64,000 nt of DNA from Phycomyces nitens (taxonomy: Eukaryota; Mucoromycota; Mucoromycetes; Mucorales; Phycomycetaceae), in contig JAHRBC010000007.1 of NCBI GenBank assembly GCA_022702545.1, forward strand, positions 3,286,001 through 3,350,000. Direction: 5' to 3'. How positions within the stretch are numbered: the stretch's first letter is position 1; each line of letters starts with the position of its first letter. The position numbers were made by a program, and so were the translations under genes. The notes below the pieces were generated by a model. The model did no database searches. It worked only from the letters and a program-made list of their open reading frames with translations, and had not been told where the DNA came from. Positions 10,143 through 22,620 of the stretch are shown piece by piece.

Positions 10143-13069
10143 GATGTAAAGAATGACAAGGTATGTTGTTGTTGTTATTTTTTTTTGAAATGACCAACAC
10201 TGTTTTATTTTTTCTTTTCATTTGTGCGAATTCTGTGGTAGGCTGCCAACCATACTGGGAGCGGCGCAGTTTATGATCTATGTGTGGATACACAATATTA
10301 AAGATGTTGTGCACTAAAGAGGTACAGGGCATAAAAACAGGGTCTTGAGATATTCTCTAATGCTGGCCACCATGTTTGATGGTCTTGCTGTTATGTCTGC
10401 CATATAAGCTACACCTTGAAAACTGGTCATGAAAGCAATTCATGGTATATCTTTTGCCAGCCATTCTTTAAGGAACAGGTGGGATACGTTTCACCTCCAG
10501 AGGGTAACACGCATCGTTACTTCGGGTCGGTCAACCGTTGACGCGCTTGTGTCCTTGGTCAAAAAAACAGATGATGTATACAGCTGTTCTCATGTTTACA
10601 TCAATCATGGAGCTTCTTTTTCTTTTAACATGCTACATTTAACACCATTTAGTCTTTTTTAAATTAGATTCGTAATTAACAGTGGTCTCTCAGGATCGTT
10701 TGACACATTTCCCTTTGGTAGTTGTTCTTTTTGAGTTACGTGGCCATTTTAAGTTTGTACCTCTTGTCTGAAAACCTAATTCAATCGACCAGAGCATTAT
10801 CTGTGGTTTGTCTCGAGTTAAAAGGGCCCATTTGGACCATATAGGCACCTGTTTAAACGCTCTTTATTCAATTACACCTCTTTACTCCCATGTCCCCCAA
10901 ACGAATCATCATCGGTGGCTGGATCACTCTGTGTCACTAACGATCCTCACCGGCGGGTCGGCATCGTCCCCGAAATAAATAAATACATAAATAAATAGTC
11001 ACATAATTAGTAAACTTTGGTACATCCAATATCCACACACACACACAAAAAGGAGACTCAGACAAGCTCAAAAACCGTTTACAGAATTCTGTCTGTACAA
11101 GCTAGGCATCTCATTTTTGGCCTATCTTTTTCTCTGGTGAATATTCATATTCAGCTGTAGAAAATATTGAAATTCACCAGTAGATTTGATTTTTGGAATG
11201 TTGGGTTTACTAGAGAAGATAGTTTGGGAACATTAGTGGTCTATTCTAATCAATATTCAAAACAAGTTTGGTGTTATTTGTGGCATAATCACAGTTGGCT
11301 GTAACTGTGTCAAGAAAGTATGAATGACACGTACAAAGATCATCTTTAAAAGGGGAAGGGGAGGGGGGAATGAAATGTTACAGCCAGTAGGTATACAGTC
11401 CAGCACTTTCAAGAATAAAGTAATCCTAAAAACAAAAATAGTAAAGATACGTAATTATAGTGGAATATTAAAGACAATCAAAACCAGAGTCCCAAAGAGT
11501 CATAAAACAAATTCTAACCATTCGGCATCTTTATAGCCAGAATACTCAATTTATGAGTGGATCTCGATATGTTTCCTATTCTTTATTGGTCAAGCTTTGT
11601 ACTGAACAGCACAAAATAAAAGCCAATTTAAAGTAGGCTTCATTATCCTGATAATAAATATGTGAATAAGAATCACTTTGGGTCAATTATTAAATGTGGG
11701 TGACATTTTTTTTACTAAATGATTTTGATTATCAAGGACTGGTTCAAACAAATCGTGGATTAGAAATATATAGAATTCTAAAGATATTCTTGGTATTCAT
11801 TTGGAGTCGAGAGTCTTGGATGGTTATTAATAATAGCCAATATTCCATAATTATCTGACTTGTAGACATTCCAGGCTACAAGGGAAGCTTAATACAAAAC
11901 CAGAAACTGATATTTAAAATAATCTCTTGTAAAGTTACTCAAAGTGTGTGTGTGTGTGTGTGTGCATGATTTTGTGAAAGTTTAAAGTCTAGCATCCAAG
12001 CAGATTAGAAATTGTTACACTGATCCCATAATTGATATGGAATCTTGCTTTTGTTTTATAGTACAATATTCCATCTTTGTGGTAGATGCTAGGCCAGGAA
12101 TTCTTATTTATATAATTATCAAGTTCTTTCAACAAACAAAACAAAAACAAAAGACATACAACATGGCTTACATGGTAAGATATGCGAAAAAAAAAGCAAA
12201 GATCAGGAGATGGAAATGAGGGTGCACCAAGAGAAAAAATAAGATGATTATAGTTTGGGCAACCTTTTGGTCAAAAAGTAAAAAGCTTTTGATAATGTTT
12301 GGGGGACCAGAATGTTGTGCAAAAGATCTTTTTACGAAATATTCTGTATTCATAGATATAATGTTAACAGTGACCTTGATATAAGCAAAAATAGCTTGGG
12401 TTGGACCACTACAAATCAAATGACAAATGGCTGGAATTATATACTATTGAAAAACGATCTTGTACCTATCAGTCCAAGTTAAACGGATAAAAGGATCACA
12501 AAAATATGTGGCGGTAAGTTTAGTTTTTTAATAGCACTGAGAATTTGACAGGCCCGGTTGTAGACCTGAATAGTAGATTATCGGATACGAGTCAGTAGGT
12601 TCAATGCTCATAAACCAATACTTGAACCAAGTAACAATTCCAGTTCTTGAAATTAGCACAGAAACTCATCATCACTATAAAAACTTGTTTGTAAGGAGTG
12701 CCTAAATTACTAATTAGTTTATATTCAATCCATAATGAGATTATGACCAATGGTTTAATGATCAAAAGCTTGGATTCCTCATGGTGATGATTGGTTTCTC
12801 CATTTAATAGAAATCTTAGAATTTCATTACATTCTATCAATATCATTTCAGGTTTGCATTTCTATGGTCGAATTTACCAGCCTTATTATTTATTCCTTTA
12901 AAGAAATGTTTTTTAAAAGACTGGTGCATAGTTATGCATTCAGGATACGATGAATATACTATAAGAATATACCATAACTATCCGAAAGTGCAGTTTATAA
13001 CATTAGATTGGGATGAGAAATAAGAGATAATTTTAATTGAGAATAATTTATTGACATAAAGATGTGGAG
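10143..13069. other. Intergenic region between F-box paralogue 2 and the palindrome
   Basis: No gene can be supported. Short open frames at 10429-10662, 11324-11536 and 12601-12846 have no recognisable motifs and biased AT-rich composition. A (GT)n microsatellite lies at 11944-11964. A small GC-rich patch at about 10900-10970 stands out from the AT background but forms no gene or RNA that I recognise. Confidence 0.5.
11944..11964. repeat. (GT)n microsatellite
   Basis: About ten uninterrupted GT units in AT-rich intergenic DNA. Confidence 0.95.
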
Positions 13070-15124
13070 GGCTACTAGAAAAAATATTGAGTGATTGTAA
13101 GCCTGGACATAAAGTGTAAATCAAACCCCCTTTTTTATATTGATCTTATTATTGATACATACAAGCGATCAATCTAGCAATCCAAAATTATAAAGTATAT
13201 GCTGTGTAGTTTGTATAATAAAAGCAAGGAATTTATTCAACAAGATTGTAAAATAGTGATTTGTTATCCACGAAAACAATACTTATCCACTCTGTAGTCA
13301 AGGCCTTTTGCAGCTGCTTTAATAGTATAGATTTTATTGACCTTGACGCACATTACCGTTTAGTATATTTCAGATTTTGCCGATTAGACTCTAGTCAAAA
13401 CGTTTTGATTTCTAGTCAATAATATCCTAATTTCTTTATCAATTTTTTACATTGGAGCTTCATGTGGTATGGAAAAGAGACAGTGAAATATATGCAATTA
13501 TTGTAAGGAATTAGCAAACCCGATGATTTTGTAGTTATTTTTTATATTAAATGAATAGTTTGCTTTATATATAATTTTCACTGGATATTGAATACACTTT
13601 TCTACCCACTGCTAGGCACCAGTTCAATTTCACCAGCAAAGACATTTGTAAAAAAGATGGTTTATTGGATTTACTTTTGTTTAAGCTTGTTTGAGTTTAG
13701 TTTATTTTCTTGTCGTTGACATGGATATATTTTGGTATAATGATTCTCATTTCTCTGGTATTTATATTGCTATCTTTCATTTTTCAATAGTATATAAACC
13801 ACCACAAGATTATTTCTTTAATAAACAACACTCTCACGGTATCTACTAATTCTCGATAAACCATAATATACCTCACTCTTAACAGTAATTTATTGTCCCT
13901 CGTTACCACGTTTCCAGTTGGGATAACAGTCATTGTTAGATAGTAACCTGGCCATAAATACTCGATAACTCGAACGTCCTTCCTCGCCGTAGCCTTGTAA
14001 CTAGTTACTTAAACTCACAAGTACCGTACGTGTCACTAGCAGACACTATAGACATTATTACCATAAAAGGCAAGCAAAGAGTTGCACGTATTTCTTAATT
14101 TTCTATATACCAGTAATACTGGTGTACGACTCGGCGGGTTACACGTTGGATTGCAATAGTACAGGTCGGGTGTTCGAGTCCGGTCTTGGAATCTGCAAAA
14201 ATGAAGACGCTTAACCCCGACTGGGTCGGACACTGGGGCAGTACCTGAGACTTTGGCCAAGTCTCAGCTTGGACTTCAGTAGCCGCGGGGATTCCAATCT
14301 ACCAAGCTTAGCTTGGTAGAGTACTGTTGCATTTTTTTTATTTTATTTTTTGTCGTTTTGGATCTGGATTGTTCTTTCAATGCTATAATAAGCAACCGGT
14401 TATCTCATGGAAATTTTAAATTTCCATGGGTCTGGGAGTAAACTGGGTTTTAAAAAGCAAAAATGCTTCCTGTTCGGTTTCAGTTGTGGAAAGTCTGTGG
14501 GCAAAGACTGGAGAATGTTCTCGATTTTTAGTGTTTCTGAGGAATATATTGCCCAAAATTTCCACAGGGTATAAAATGGATTAAAATACAAAATCATTGA
14601 ATAATCTCTATAGTTATCTTTTTACTCATAAGTAATAATGTGTACTAAATCCCCCTCATCATTAACCGCTTATAAAAACATTTATTTTTCATTAAACATC
14701 TATTTTTCTCTGACAATTCCTCCACTTTTTTACAATTCGTGAATCAACAATTTCCCCAGCTTTGATAATGTAGCGGAGATATTATATTACAGGCGTAGAT
14801 TAAATATTTTTACAAATATAGAAGTCACAGAATTTCCATGAGATAACCGGTTGCTTAATACAACCAATATTGGTCAAACCCACTGGGAGTCGTAAACGAG
14901 GATAGAAAGATAGATCCTTTTTTATTCAATGAAATATTGTCCTCTTTTATATCTTTTCTAAACCTACTCAGCCATCATAAATGTCTGACATTTTGGTGGC
15001 CTCAAAAATTCTAATCTACTAAGAAGGAGAGCTTAGTAGACTACTACTATTTTTTAATTTTTCAAATTTATTTATTAGGGGGTTTCATTGATTTTATTTT
15101 TCCAAGTTTTATCTATTGGCAATC
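13070..15124 (+). repeat. Left arm of 5.7-kb palindrome (inverted repeat 1)
   Basis: This arm of 2,055 bp is the reverse complement of 16722-18774, essentially base for base where compared. The outer limit is GGCTACTAGA at 13069-13078 against TCTAGTAGCC at 18765-18774. The inner limit is TATTGGCAATC ending at 15124. At 14118-14190 it contains a tRNA-like stretch with the B-box-like core GTTCGAGTCC, which could be a SINE-type RNA polymerase III remnant. It also contains a complete MITE-like insertion (14391-14855). No long ORF is present; the 74-codon frame at 14036-14260 is duplicated in the other arm only because the DNA is. Confidence 0.93.
14391..14855. mobile_element. MITE-like insertion in left palindrome arm
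   Basis: A 465-bp non-coding unit with about 25-bp perfect terminal inverted repeats starting AGCAACCGGTTATCTC. It is flanked by the direct repeat TAATA (14386-14390 and 14856-14860), which fits a 5-bp target-site duplication. The left end has an additional local palindrome around GGAAATTTTAAATTTCC. The superfamily is not assigned. An identical copy in the opposite arm (16991-17455) shows that the insertion predates the arm duplication or was homogenised with it. Confidence 0.8.
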
Positions 15125-16721
15125 GATATTTTGAAAATATGGTATTGAACCCCCCTTTTTCATCTTTTTTTTTAGTATCCTATCCAAAGAGTATTTGTAT
15201 GGTGCTCATAATGTCAAATAGCTGTTTTGAAAATACTAGTGATATCTTTTTTTTTGCAAAGCCAATAGGTGGTCTTTGTAAACCCATTTATAGTGAGGTA
15301 TTCGGATATGTTAGTATCTTATGAGAAATGATAATATTATGAGAGCTGTTTATCGACAAAAGAATACTATGTGTGATATACACACCGCTGTCGAGTGAAG
15401 AGAAGCTCTATAATCGATGTCTGATTACTCTTTACTATTGACTATATATTAAAAATGAGGGTGATATCTGGGCTGTTTGATAGCCATAGCATTATTGACC
15501 CACCTAGAGTCTTCTTTCACTTCACAAGATTTGACTTTTGCATTGGGCATTTTCGACTTGATAAACAAGCTCTCGGTTGTTTTCTTCATTCAATTTCCCG
15601 AAAAATGGAAAAGCTTCTTCCCGGCAAGTTCATATACGCTTGCTGTATAAGTATACCCTTGATCATCTTAAAGGACCTACGGCTCCTGTCCATATACATC
15701 ACTAGAGCATAATGGAGCCTCCACTAAGCTGCATTCTTGGCTTTAAATAATCTGCTTCATAAACTTGGTGCTAAACACTCGTGTTTCTACCTTTCGGAAA
15801 AAGCATAAATCTCGACTAATTGCTCCGGATGACACAATCCCATCTTTGATTAGCTTTATTGGAGTGATGAACAAATCTTAATCGCTTCATCGAATGTGCT
15901 TTTAATAGCCGTGGCTCACATACAAGTTGTTGTTTTGTTGAGACATGCTGTGATTCGAATGAGGAAAGCGCCTGTAAGAAAATTATGGTGCTGACTCTTT
16001 ATTTTGTGAGGTTTAAATCAATTATCCTTAATCTTGGTATGGGTCTGTACGAATATTAAATCAAAGAAAGAAATATTTAGAGAATAAAACTATCTAAAAG
16101 TCTCTGTGAGAGTCGAACTCACGGTCTTCCAACCAAGGCCAGAAAACTGCCTGTCAAGTCAACCAAAGTCAACTATAGACCGAGACAGGATGTTCAAAAG
16201 AACAACAAAATTCAAAAGATTAGGGCTATTCCTCACTGTTTTAAGCAACAAAGGCTATATTCAGTTACGAGACCCCGCCTCCTTCGTTTCATCTGGACGC
16301 GATTTTGCATTCTCAGGATTAACATTATCAAAGTGCTCTCAGGTATAACTACTAGAGTAGTATAACCAAAAGCGATGAATATAGTCTTGTAGCTCAGAGG
16401 ACTACGGGCGAGAATTGAACATTGTTTCCAGTGCAAGATAATGGCCTAAAGACGTTCAGCCAAAATCCTGACAAGCACATCTTCGCAACACCTGGTTCAA
16501 TTGACCGACCACGAGAGATTGGAGGCTTGAATAAAGTATGACTTTATACACTGTTACAATATTGATTACCGGATAGCAAGAGATTGACCAGATATTGCAA
16601 CGGCCATATACCAAACTCAGGGCTGAAATCCATACTCGGGCATGGTAAAAGTACGGCCCAACTTGAGAAGACAGTTATACCCCAGACACAGAAGTGTCTC
16701 TCACATAGGCTGAGTTGGTTT
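15125..16721. other. Spacer (loop) of palindrome 1
   Basis: About 1.6 kb of unique sequence between the inverted arms. An 85-codon frame (15455-15712) is unsupported by any motif. The interval contains a tRNA-like relic on the minus strand near 16100-16186. No transposase, reverse transcriptase or recombinase could be seen, so if the palindrome is mobile it is non-autonomous. Confidence 0.6.
16100..16186 (-). other. tRNA-like relic (possible tRNA pseudogene or SINE head)
   Basis: Read on the minus strand, this has a perfect 5-bp T-stem with a canonical loop (GTGAG TTCGACT CTCAC). The outer GTCTC/GAGAC pairing could be an acceptor stem, and an extra arm-like segment is present. D and anticodon arms do not fold cleanly, two acceptor pairs are mismatched and the anticodon cannot be assigned. 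It is therefore treated as a relic, not a functional tRNA gene. Confidence 0.3.
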
Positions 16722-18774
16722 GATTGCCAATAGATAAAACTTGGAAAAATAAAATCAATGAAACCCCCTAATAAATAAATTTGAAAAATTAAAAAATAGT
16801 AGTAGTCTACTAAGCTCTCCTTCTTAGTAGATTAGAATTTTTGAGGCCACCAAAATGTCAGACATTTATGATGGCTGAGTAGGTTTAGAAAAGATATAAA
16901 AGAGGACAATATTTCATTGAATAAAAAAGGATCTATCTTTCTATCCTCGTTTACGACTCCCAGTGGGTTTGACCAATATTGGTTGTATTAAGCAACCGGT
17001 TATCTCATGGAAATTCTGTGACTTCTATATTTGTAAAAATATTTAATCTACGCCTGTAATATAATATCTCCGCTACATTATCAAAGCTGGGGAAATTGTT
17101 GATTCACGAATTGTAAAAAAGTGGAGGAATTGTCAGAGAAAAATAGATGTTTAATGAAAAATAAATGTTTTTATAAGCGGTTAATGATGAGGGGGATTTA
17201 GTACACATTATTACTTATGAGTAAAAAGATAACTATAGAGATTATTCAATGATTTTGTATTTTAATCCATTTTATACCCTGTGGAAATTTTGGGCAATAT
17301 ATTCCTCAGAAACACTAAAAATCGAGAACATTCTCCAGTCTTTGCCCACAGACTTTCCACAACTGAAACCGAACAGGAAGCATTTTTGCTTTTTAAAACC
17401 CAGTTTACTCCCAGACCCATGGAAATTTAAAATTTCCATGAGATAACCGGTTGCTTATTATAGCATTGAAAGAACAATCCAGATCCAAAACGACAAAAAA
17501 TAAAATAAAAAATGCAACAGTACTCTACCAAGCTAAGCTTGGTAGATTGGAATCCCCGCGGCTACTGAAGTCCAAGCTGAGACTTGGCCAAAGTCTCAGG
17601 TACTGCCCCAGTGTCCGACCCAGTCGGGGTTAAGCGTCTTCATTTTTGCAGATTCCAAGACCGGACTCGAACACCCGACCTGTACTATTGCAATCCAACG
17701 TGTAACCCGCCGAGTCGTACACCAGTATTACTGGTATATAGAAAATTAAGAAATACGTGCAACTCTTTGCTTGCCTTTTATGGTAATAATGTCTATAGTG
17801 TCTGCTAGTGACACGTACGGTACTTGTGAGTTTAAGTAACTAGTTACAAGGCTACGGCGAGGAAGGACGTTCGAGTTATCGAGTATTTATGGCCAGGTTA
17901 CTATCTAACAATGACTGTTATCCCAACTGGAAACGTGGTAACGAGGGACAATAAATTACTGTTAAGAGTGAGGTATATTATGGTTTATCGAGAATTAGTA
18001 GATACCGTGAGAGTGTTGTTTATTAAAGAAATAATCTTGTGGTGGTTTATATACTATTGAAAAATGAAAGATAGCAATATAAATACCAGAGAAATGAGAA
18101 TCATTATACCAAAATATATCCATGTCAACGACAAGAAAATAAACTAAACTCAAACAAGCTTAAACAAAAGTAAATCCAATAAACCATCTTTTTTACAAAT
18201 GTCTTTGCTGGTGAAATTGAACTGGTGCCTAGCAGTGGGTAGAAAAGTGTATTCAATATCCAGTGAAAATTATATATAAAGCAAACTATTCATTTAATAT
18301 AAAAAATAACTACAAAATCATCGGGTTTGCTAATTCCTTACAATAATTGCATATATTTCACTGTCTCTTTTCCATACCACATGAAGCTCCAATGTAAAAA
18401 ATTGATAAAGAAATTAGGATATTATTGACTAGAAATCAAAACGTTTTGACTAGAGTCTAATCGGCAAAATCTGAAATATACTAAACGGTAATGTGCGTCA
18501 AGGTCAATAAAATCTATACTATTAAAGCAGCTGCAAAAGGCCTTGACTACAGAGTGGATAAGTATTGTTTTCGTGGATAACAAATCACTATTTTACAATC
18601 TTGTTGAATAAATTCCTTGCTTTTATTATACAAACTACACAGCATATACTTTATAATTTTGGATTGCTAGATTGATCGCTTGTATGTATCAATAATAAGA
18701 TCAATATAAAAAAGGGGGTTTGATTTACACTTTATGTCCAGGCTTACAATCACTCAATATTTTTTCTAGTAGCC
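16722..18774 (-). repeat. Right arm of 5.7-kb palindrome (inverted repeat 1)
   Basis: Reverse complement of 13070-15124 (2,053 bp against 2,055 bp). The two arms, the MITE copies inside them and even low-complexity runs agree. This means a very recent duplication, ongoing gene conversion, or an assembly artefact. No clear target-site duplication was found outside the two ends (AGATGTGGAG on the left, ATGTATATGA on the right). Confidence 0.93.
16991..17455. mobile_element. MITE-like insertion in right palindrome arm
   Basis: Inverted duplicate of 14391-14855 with the same terminal inverted repeats and the same TAATA/TATTA flanks on the opposite strand. It is part of the arm, not an independent insertion. 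Confidence 0.8.
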
Positions 18775-20736
18775 ATGTATATGAAAGTTTATAGGCACTT
18801 TAATTGACAGTACGCTAGGCGGGAGATGATTGCAAGACATACTACCAGGAATCACTGGATTAACAATAAATAAGCTTGATTGAAAATATAAAAAAATATA
18901 TTGAACATGTTGACCAAAAATATATTTTGTTGAAGATTGAGTGATACGGATTAAAAAATAGAGATATTATTGAATAGTAATAAAGCTAATAAACTTTACA
19001 GAGCTAGAGTAAAGTTGCTTAAAACAAAATTATAACATAGCTGACTATAGTTTAACAAAGGTATGGAAAGTATAGGTAATTTTTGTCTTTATAATATTAT
19101 TGGCACTTGGATGATTTAATAGATACTATTTTCATTGTTGTATATCAATTTTTCTGGTGGATACAGAGTGTACTTGAAAATATTTTGGGAGAAGTTTAAT
19201 TATGGAGTACCAAGCATATTTGAAATTTCTAATAATATTACACAACTTGGTCGAATGGCACTGTAGACGTTTGCTTTAATATAAAACTCAAATAATATTG
19301 GCAGGAAGGTTATGATAATTATATCAATATCAGATGATGAGAATAATAATAGCAAAGACGACAATTACGGTAATAATCCGCTCTGATTAGAGGAAATATT
19401 GAATGAGATTTTTTTTTTTTTAAAAAAAAGGAGAGTATTGATAACCTTTTGTTCAGCCTCGACAAAAGTTTAAAGGTCAAAGGGTTTATCCAAGTGCCTA
19501 GATATTTTATAAACTATAAGAAATTTTATTTATATAATATCGATATGGTAAATTATGCTTATCTTTTATAAGCTTATAAGAGAACAATTTATATGATCTT
19601 TAACCACTTTTAAAATATAAAAAGTCGTGAATTTTACTAGTAGCTACAGTACATTGCCCAACTATATGTTTTCTGATGGGGTCGATCCTTTTCCAGTATA
19701 AATGACAAGACTTGGACAAAGTAACTCACTCAAACATACAACTAATAACAGAGACGATCCAAGGAGTAATATTCCTGAAATGGACGCTGCTTTACCTTTT
19801 TATTATACATTAACTTGGTATTCAAGCAAATTAATGTCTGTTACACTGATATTCCTATAATTTGTTTGACACCTTGTATTTCTACAGTGGAATACCCAAT
19901 ATTTCAGTTGGTAGGCTTGCCAATGCCAGGATTAATTATATATTGTTAATAATTATTCTGGAATATAAATACAATGCTCATCTATACCAAGCCACCATTA
20001 AATAAATTCTCTAGACCTGACCTAATTACATTTCTTTCATTTTATAATGGGTTTGTCGTAACAAAATGATTTGCTATACCCTAAATGATATATTCCTGAA
20101 CCTAAATATATATATATATAAAAAGATTTAAAACTTAGCGGTCCTAAACATCATAACCTCGGGACCAAGTTGCGGGCATGAGTCGTAAAGAGATCACCCA
20201 GTAGACTGGGTTGGGAGTTCTGGGCATTCAGACCAATATAGTAGTACCATAATAGTACATGGTTATTGGTATTGCAATAAACAGTGTGTTTTGTGCTAGT
20301 TTTCTGCTGGACTCTGGTTAAGTTCCAGGCTGTTTGGACACAATGACAGTCAATTGGGCTTCTCTTTAAATATCATTCACTCATACCCTTATGACCAATT
20401 CAACTGACTCTTTTGAAAAAGTGCGCTGGCTTGTGCTACATATGTTGAAGAGTGGTTGGTTTCCATAAGGCTATTCAAAACTACAAAACATTCAGGTCGT
20501 GTTGATTCGAGTATAAAGCCTACAACCATCGTTGGATCTAAGGCCTGTTCATTAATCTGTACCACACATTATATACACTGTATAGATTTTTAAAGTACTC
20601 GGCCTTTCCTGTCGTGTAACTAGAGCACCTTGCTGCGAGAGATCTTCCATATATAGATTCGCCCTCTGGCTGCCTCAATAGCCTTTAAAAGCGTATTACC
20701 TAGATTGATAAAAATGATGCTTTTCTTCTCCTAAAG
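18775..20736. other. AT-rich intergenic region before F-box paralogue 3
   Basis: No ORF above background. There are A/T homopolymers near 19411-19430 and a short GC-richer patch with a CCCAGTAGACTGGG hairpin at about 20198. The hairpin does not belong to a recognisable RNA gene. The 300 bp before 20737 presumably carry the promoter of the next gene. Confidence 0.5.
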
Positions 20737-22620
20737 ATGTTTGCACAAAACTTATCGTTTGAGATCATCACCTTAATAGCCCACTTTCTCTCTAATAAAG
20801 ACAGACTCACCTGTGCCACAGTCTGCAAAAGATGGACGGTACCATTTCAAGAGTCCCTTTGGAACGAGCTAGATATCTGCGACCAAAAGAAGCTGAATGC
20901 TGTCTACAGTATATGCACTGGCAAGGATAATGTCAGTAAGATGAACGGCAGGCATGTAAATCGACTTGGGCTTGACGGCAATCTCAGCATGAGCAGCAAA
21001 CAGATGCGTGTATTTCAGAGATGTTTTCCAAACCTGCACCAGCTTAATATGGGCTATATAAATCAGAATGCAAACAAGCTCGAAACAGCGATCGAGTGGA
21101 AAAAGTGGGGATATTTGCGAAAATTGGAATTCTGTACAGACCTAACCAAACTGATAAATCCTGAGAATCCATTGCTCGGCATCCTAAGACACCTGAACTT
21201 ATTGGAAACATTAGACCTTACCCACAATGACAACTCTCCCTCGCCGCTCTTTACCCTAAAAGACTTTGAAGCACTTCACCGCCATTTACGAAAGCTAAAG
21301 CGTCTGAAGCTTGATGTCAGGCTCGATCATCTATCTTCTCAAGACATATCAAGAATCATAAAATTAAGCCCACAAGACGGTCTTAAAGACTTGAGCCTCT
21401 CTGCCATAATCCCTGACTATCGATGGCTCTGTTATATTGCGCACACATATCCTGCCATAAAATATCTGTCCTTACAATCAAACGACAACAACGAACCCGA
21501 GAATACATATTACCAAGAAACAGTAGAAATGGCATCCAAACTTCCAACTGCATTTCAGCATCTAGAAAAGCTCGTATTAAAGACGTCTGAAAATACAGAG
21601 CATATCCAGTATATATATTGGAGAGCATTCAATGTATTTAATATACCGTTGAAACATCTAGTACACAGAATCAACTCTTGTATCGACAGACCGGGAATGA
21701 TGGTAGAACTGATAGACTCCTGTACACGCTCCTGCTCTGAGACTCTTCAGAGACTTTCGATCCAAGGCCGCCTTTTGTTCTGCAGCCCTAATTCGATAGA
21801 CAACGCGTTCAACTGCTGTCCTTGGCTGTTGGATCTCGATATTGGAGAATGTAACCTGGCAATTCCACTCGATATTCTCCTAGGCCGCTGTGTGTCTTTG
21901 AAACGACTAAGAATTCACAATGCGCGACTCTCTATTAAAAAAAAGATTCTGAGAATATATCCACACTCCCTCCGAATTATAGAGCTCAGGAACTCCAGTA
22001 TAGACGTCCTAGTTTTCCACTATCTATCCATGCGTTGCAACCGATTAAACTATATGTATCTGACTGGAATATCTATCGATGGATTTGCTTTACAAAAGAC
22101 GCTCAAGCTTAAAATTAACATGTCCTTCACTCACTTTGAATTATTAATTCTTCACAACATACGATTCTATACCCTGTACGGAGATGCAAGTGTTGATATA
22201 GGCTGCAATATGATGGCCTTGAGTCGACCGGCCGGTGCGAACCAATCACCGCAAAATCCAAAAAGACCCATAATGACACATGCCTTTTACAAACCAATAC
22301 GTCCTGTAGAATCCATTTGGTTGCACATGTTTTACGGGAAAAATGCTGACAAGAAATGGACTTACCAAACACGCGTATTAAAAGAAAAGGAGGTTCCAGC
22401 TTCTCGAAAAGACGGGCTTTTTAAAACAGCAAACATAAATATCCCCAAGATAAAGAGGCTGCAGAAGTTCTTTAAGCGAAAAGACAAACACAAGTCTGAA
22501 GACGAGGTTATACAGCCCTATGCTGTTTTGGAATGCGGTGGCGTATCAGAGTATAAGCTTGGCGATCAGGAAACCGATGACTACATATATTGGCAAAACC
22601 TATACAACAGTTTAGATTAG
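20737..22620 (+). CDS. F-box/LRR-like protein, paralogue 3
   Basis: Intronless, 627 aa. The F-box occupies residues 4-46 (FAQNLSFEIITLIAHFLS, then CATVCKRWT). Downstream landmarks match the other three paralogues: DYRWLCYIAHTYPAI, FNIPLKHL, LSMRCNRLNYMYL, INMSFTHFELLIL, TRVLKEKEV and the terminal YAVLECG...EY tail. Length and intron-free structure match the family. A probable SCF substrate adaptor; the target is unknown. Sequence similarity to the neighbours is clearly below that of recent duplicates, so the family expanded long before the palindrome formed. Confidence 0.9.
   Translation: MFAQNLSFEIITLIAHFLSNKDRLTCATVCKRWTVPFQESLWNELDICDQKKLNAVYSICTGKDNVSKMNGRHVNRLGLDGNLSMSSKQMRVFQRCFPNLHQLNMGYINQNANKLETAIEWKKWGYLRKLEFCTDLTKLINPENPLLGILRHLNLLETLDLTHNDNSPSPLFTLKDFEALHRHLRKLKRLKLDVRLDHLSSQDISRIIKLSPQDGLKDLSLSAIIPDYRWLCYIAHTYPAIKYLSLQSNDNNEPENTYYQETVEMASKLPTAFQHLEKLVLKTSENTEHIQYIYWRAFNVFNIPLKHLVHRINSCIDRPGMMVELIDSCTRSCSETLQRLSIQGRLLFCSPNSIDNAFNCCPWLLDLDIGECNLAIPLDILLGRCVSLKRLRIHNARLSIKKKILRIYPHSLRIIELRNSSIDVLVFHYLSMRCNRLNYMYLTGISIDGFALQKTLKLKINMSFTHFELLILHNIRFYTLYGDASVDIGCNMMALSRPAGANQSPQNPKRPIMTHAFYKPIRPVESIWLHMFYGKNADKKWTYQTRVLKEKEVPASRKDGLFKTANINIPKIKRLQKFFKRKDKHKSEDEVIQPYAVLECGGVSEYKLGDQETDDYIYWQNLYNSLD

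Noticed and set aside
15455..15712. 85-codon frame in the palindrome spacer
   Set aside because: No motif or codon bias that would support a palindrome-encoded protein.
16381..16460. Second tRNA-like stretch near TTGTAGCTCAGAGGAC
   Set aside because: Only fragments of D- and T-arm-like sequence are visible, in conflicting strands; no cloverleaf could be drawn.
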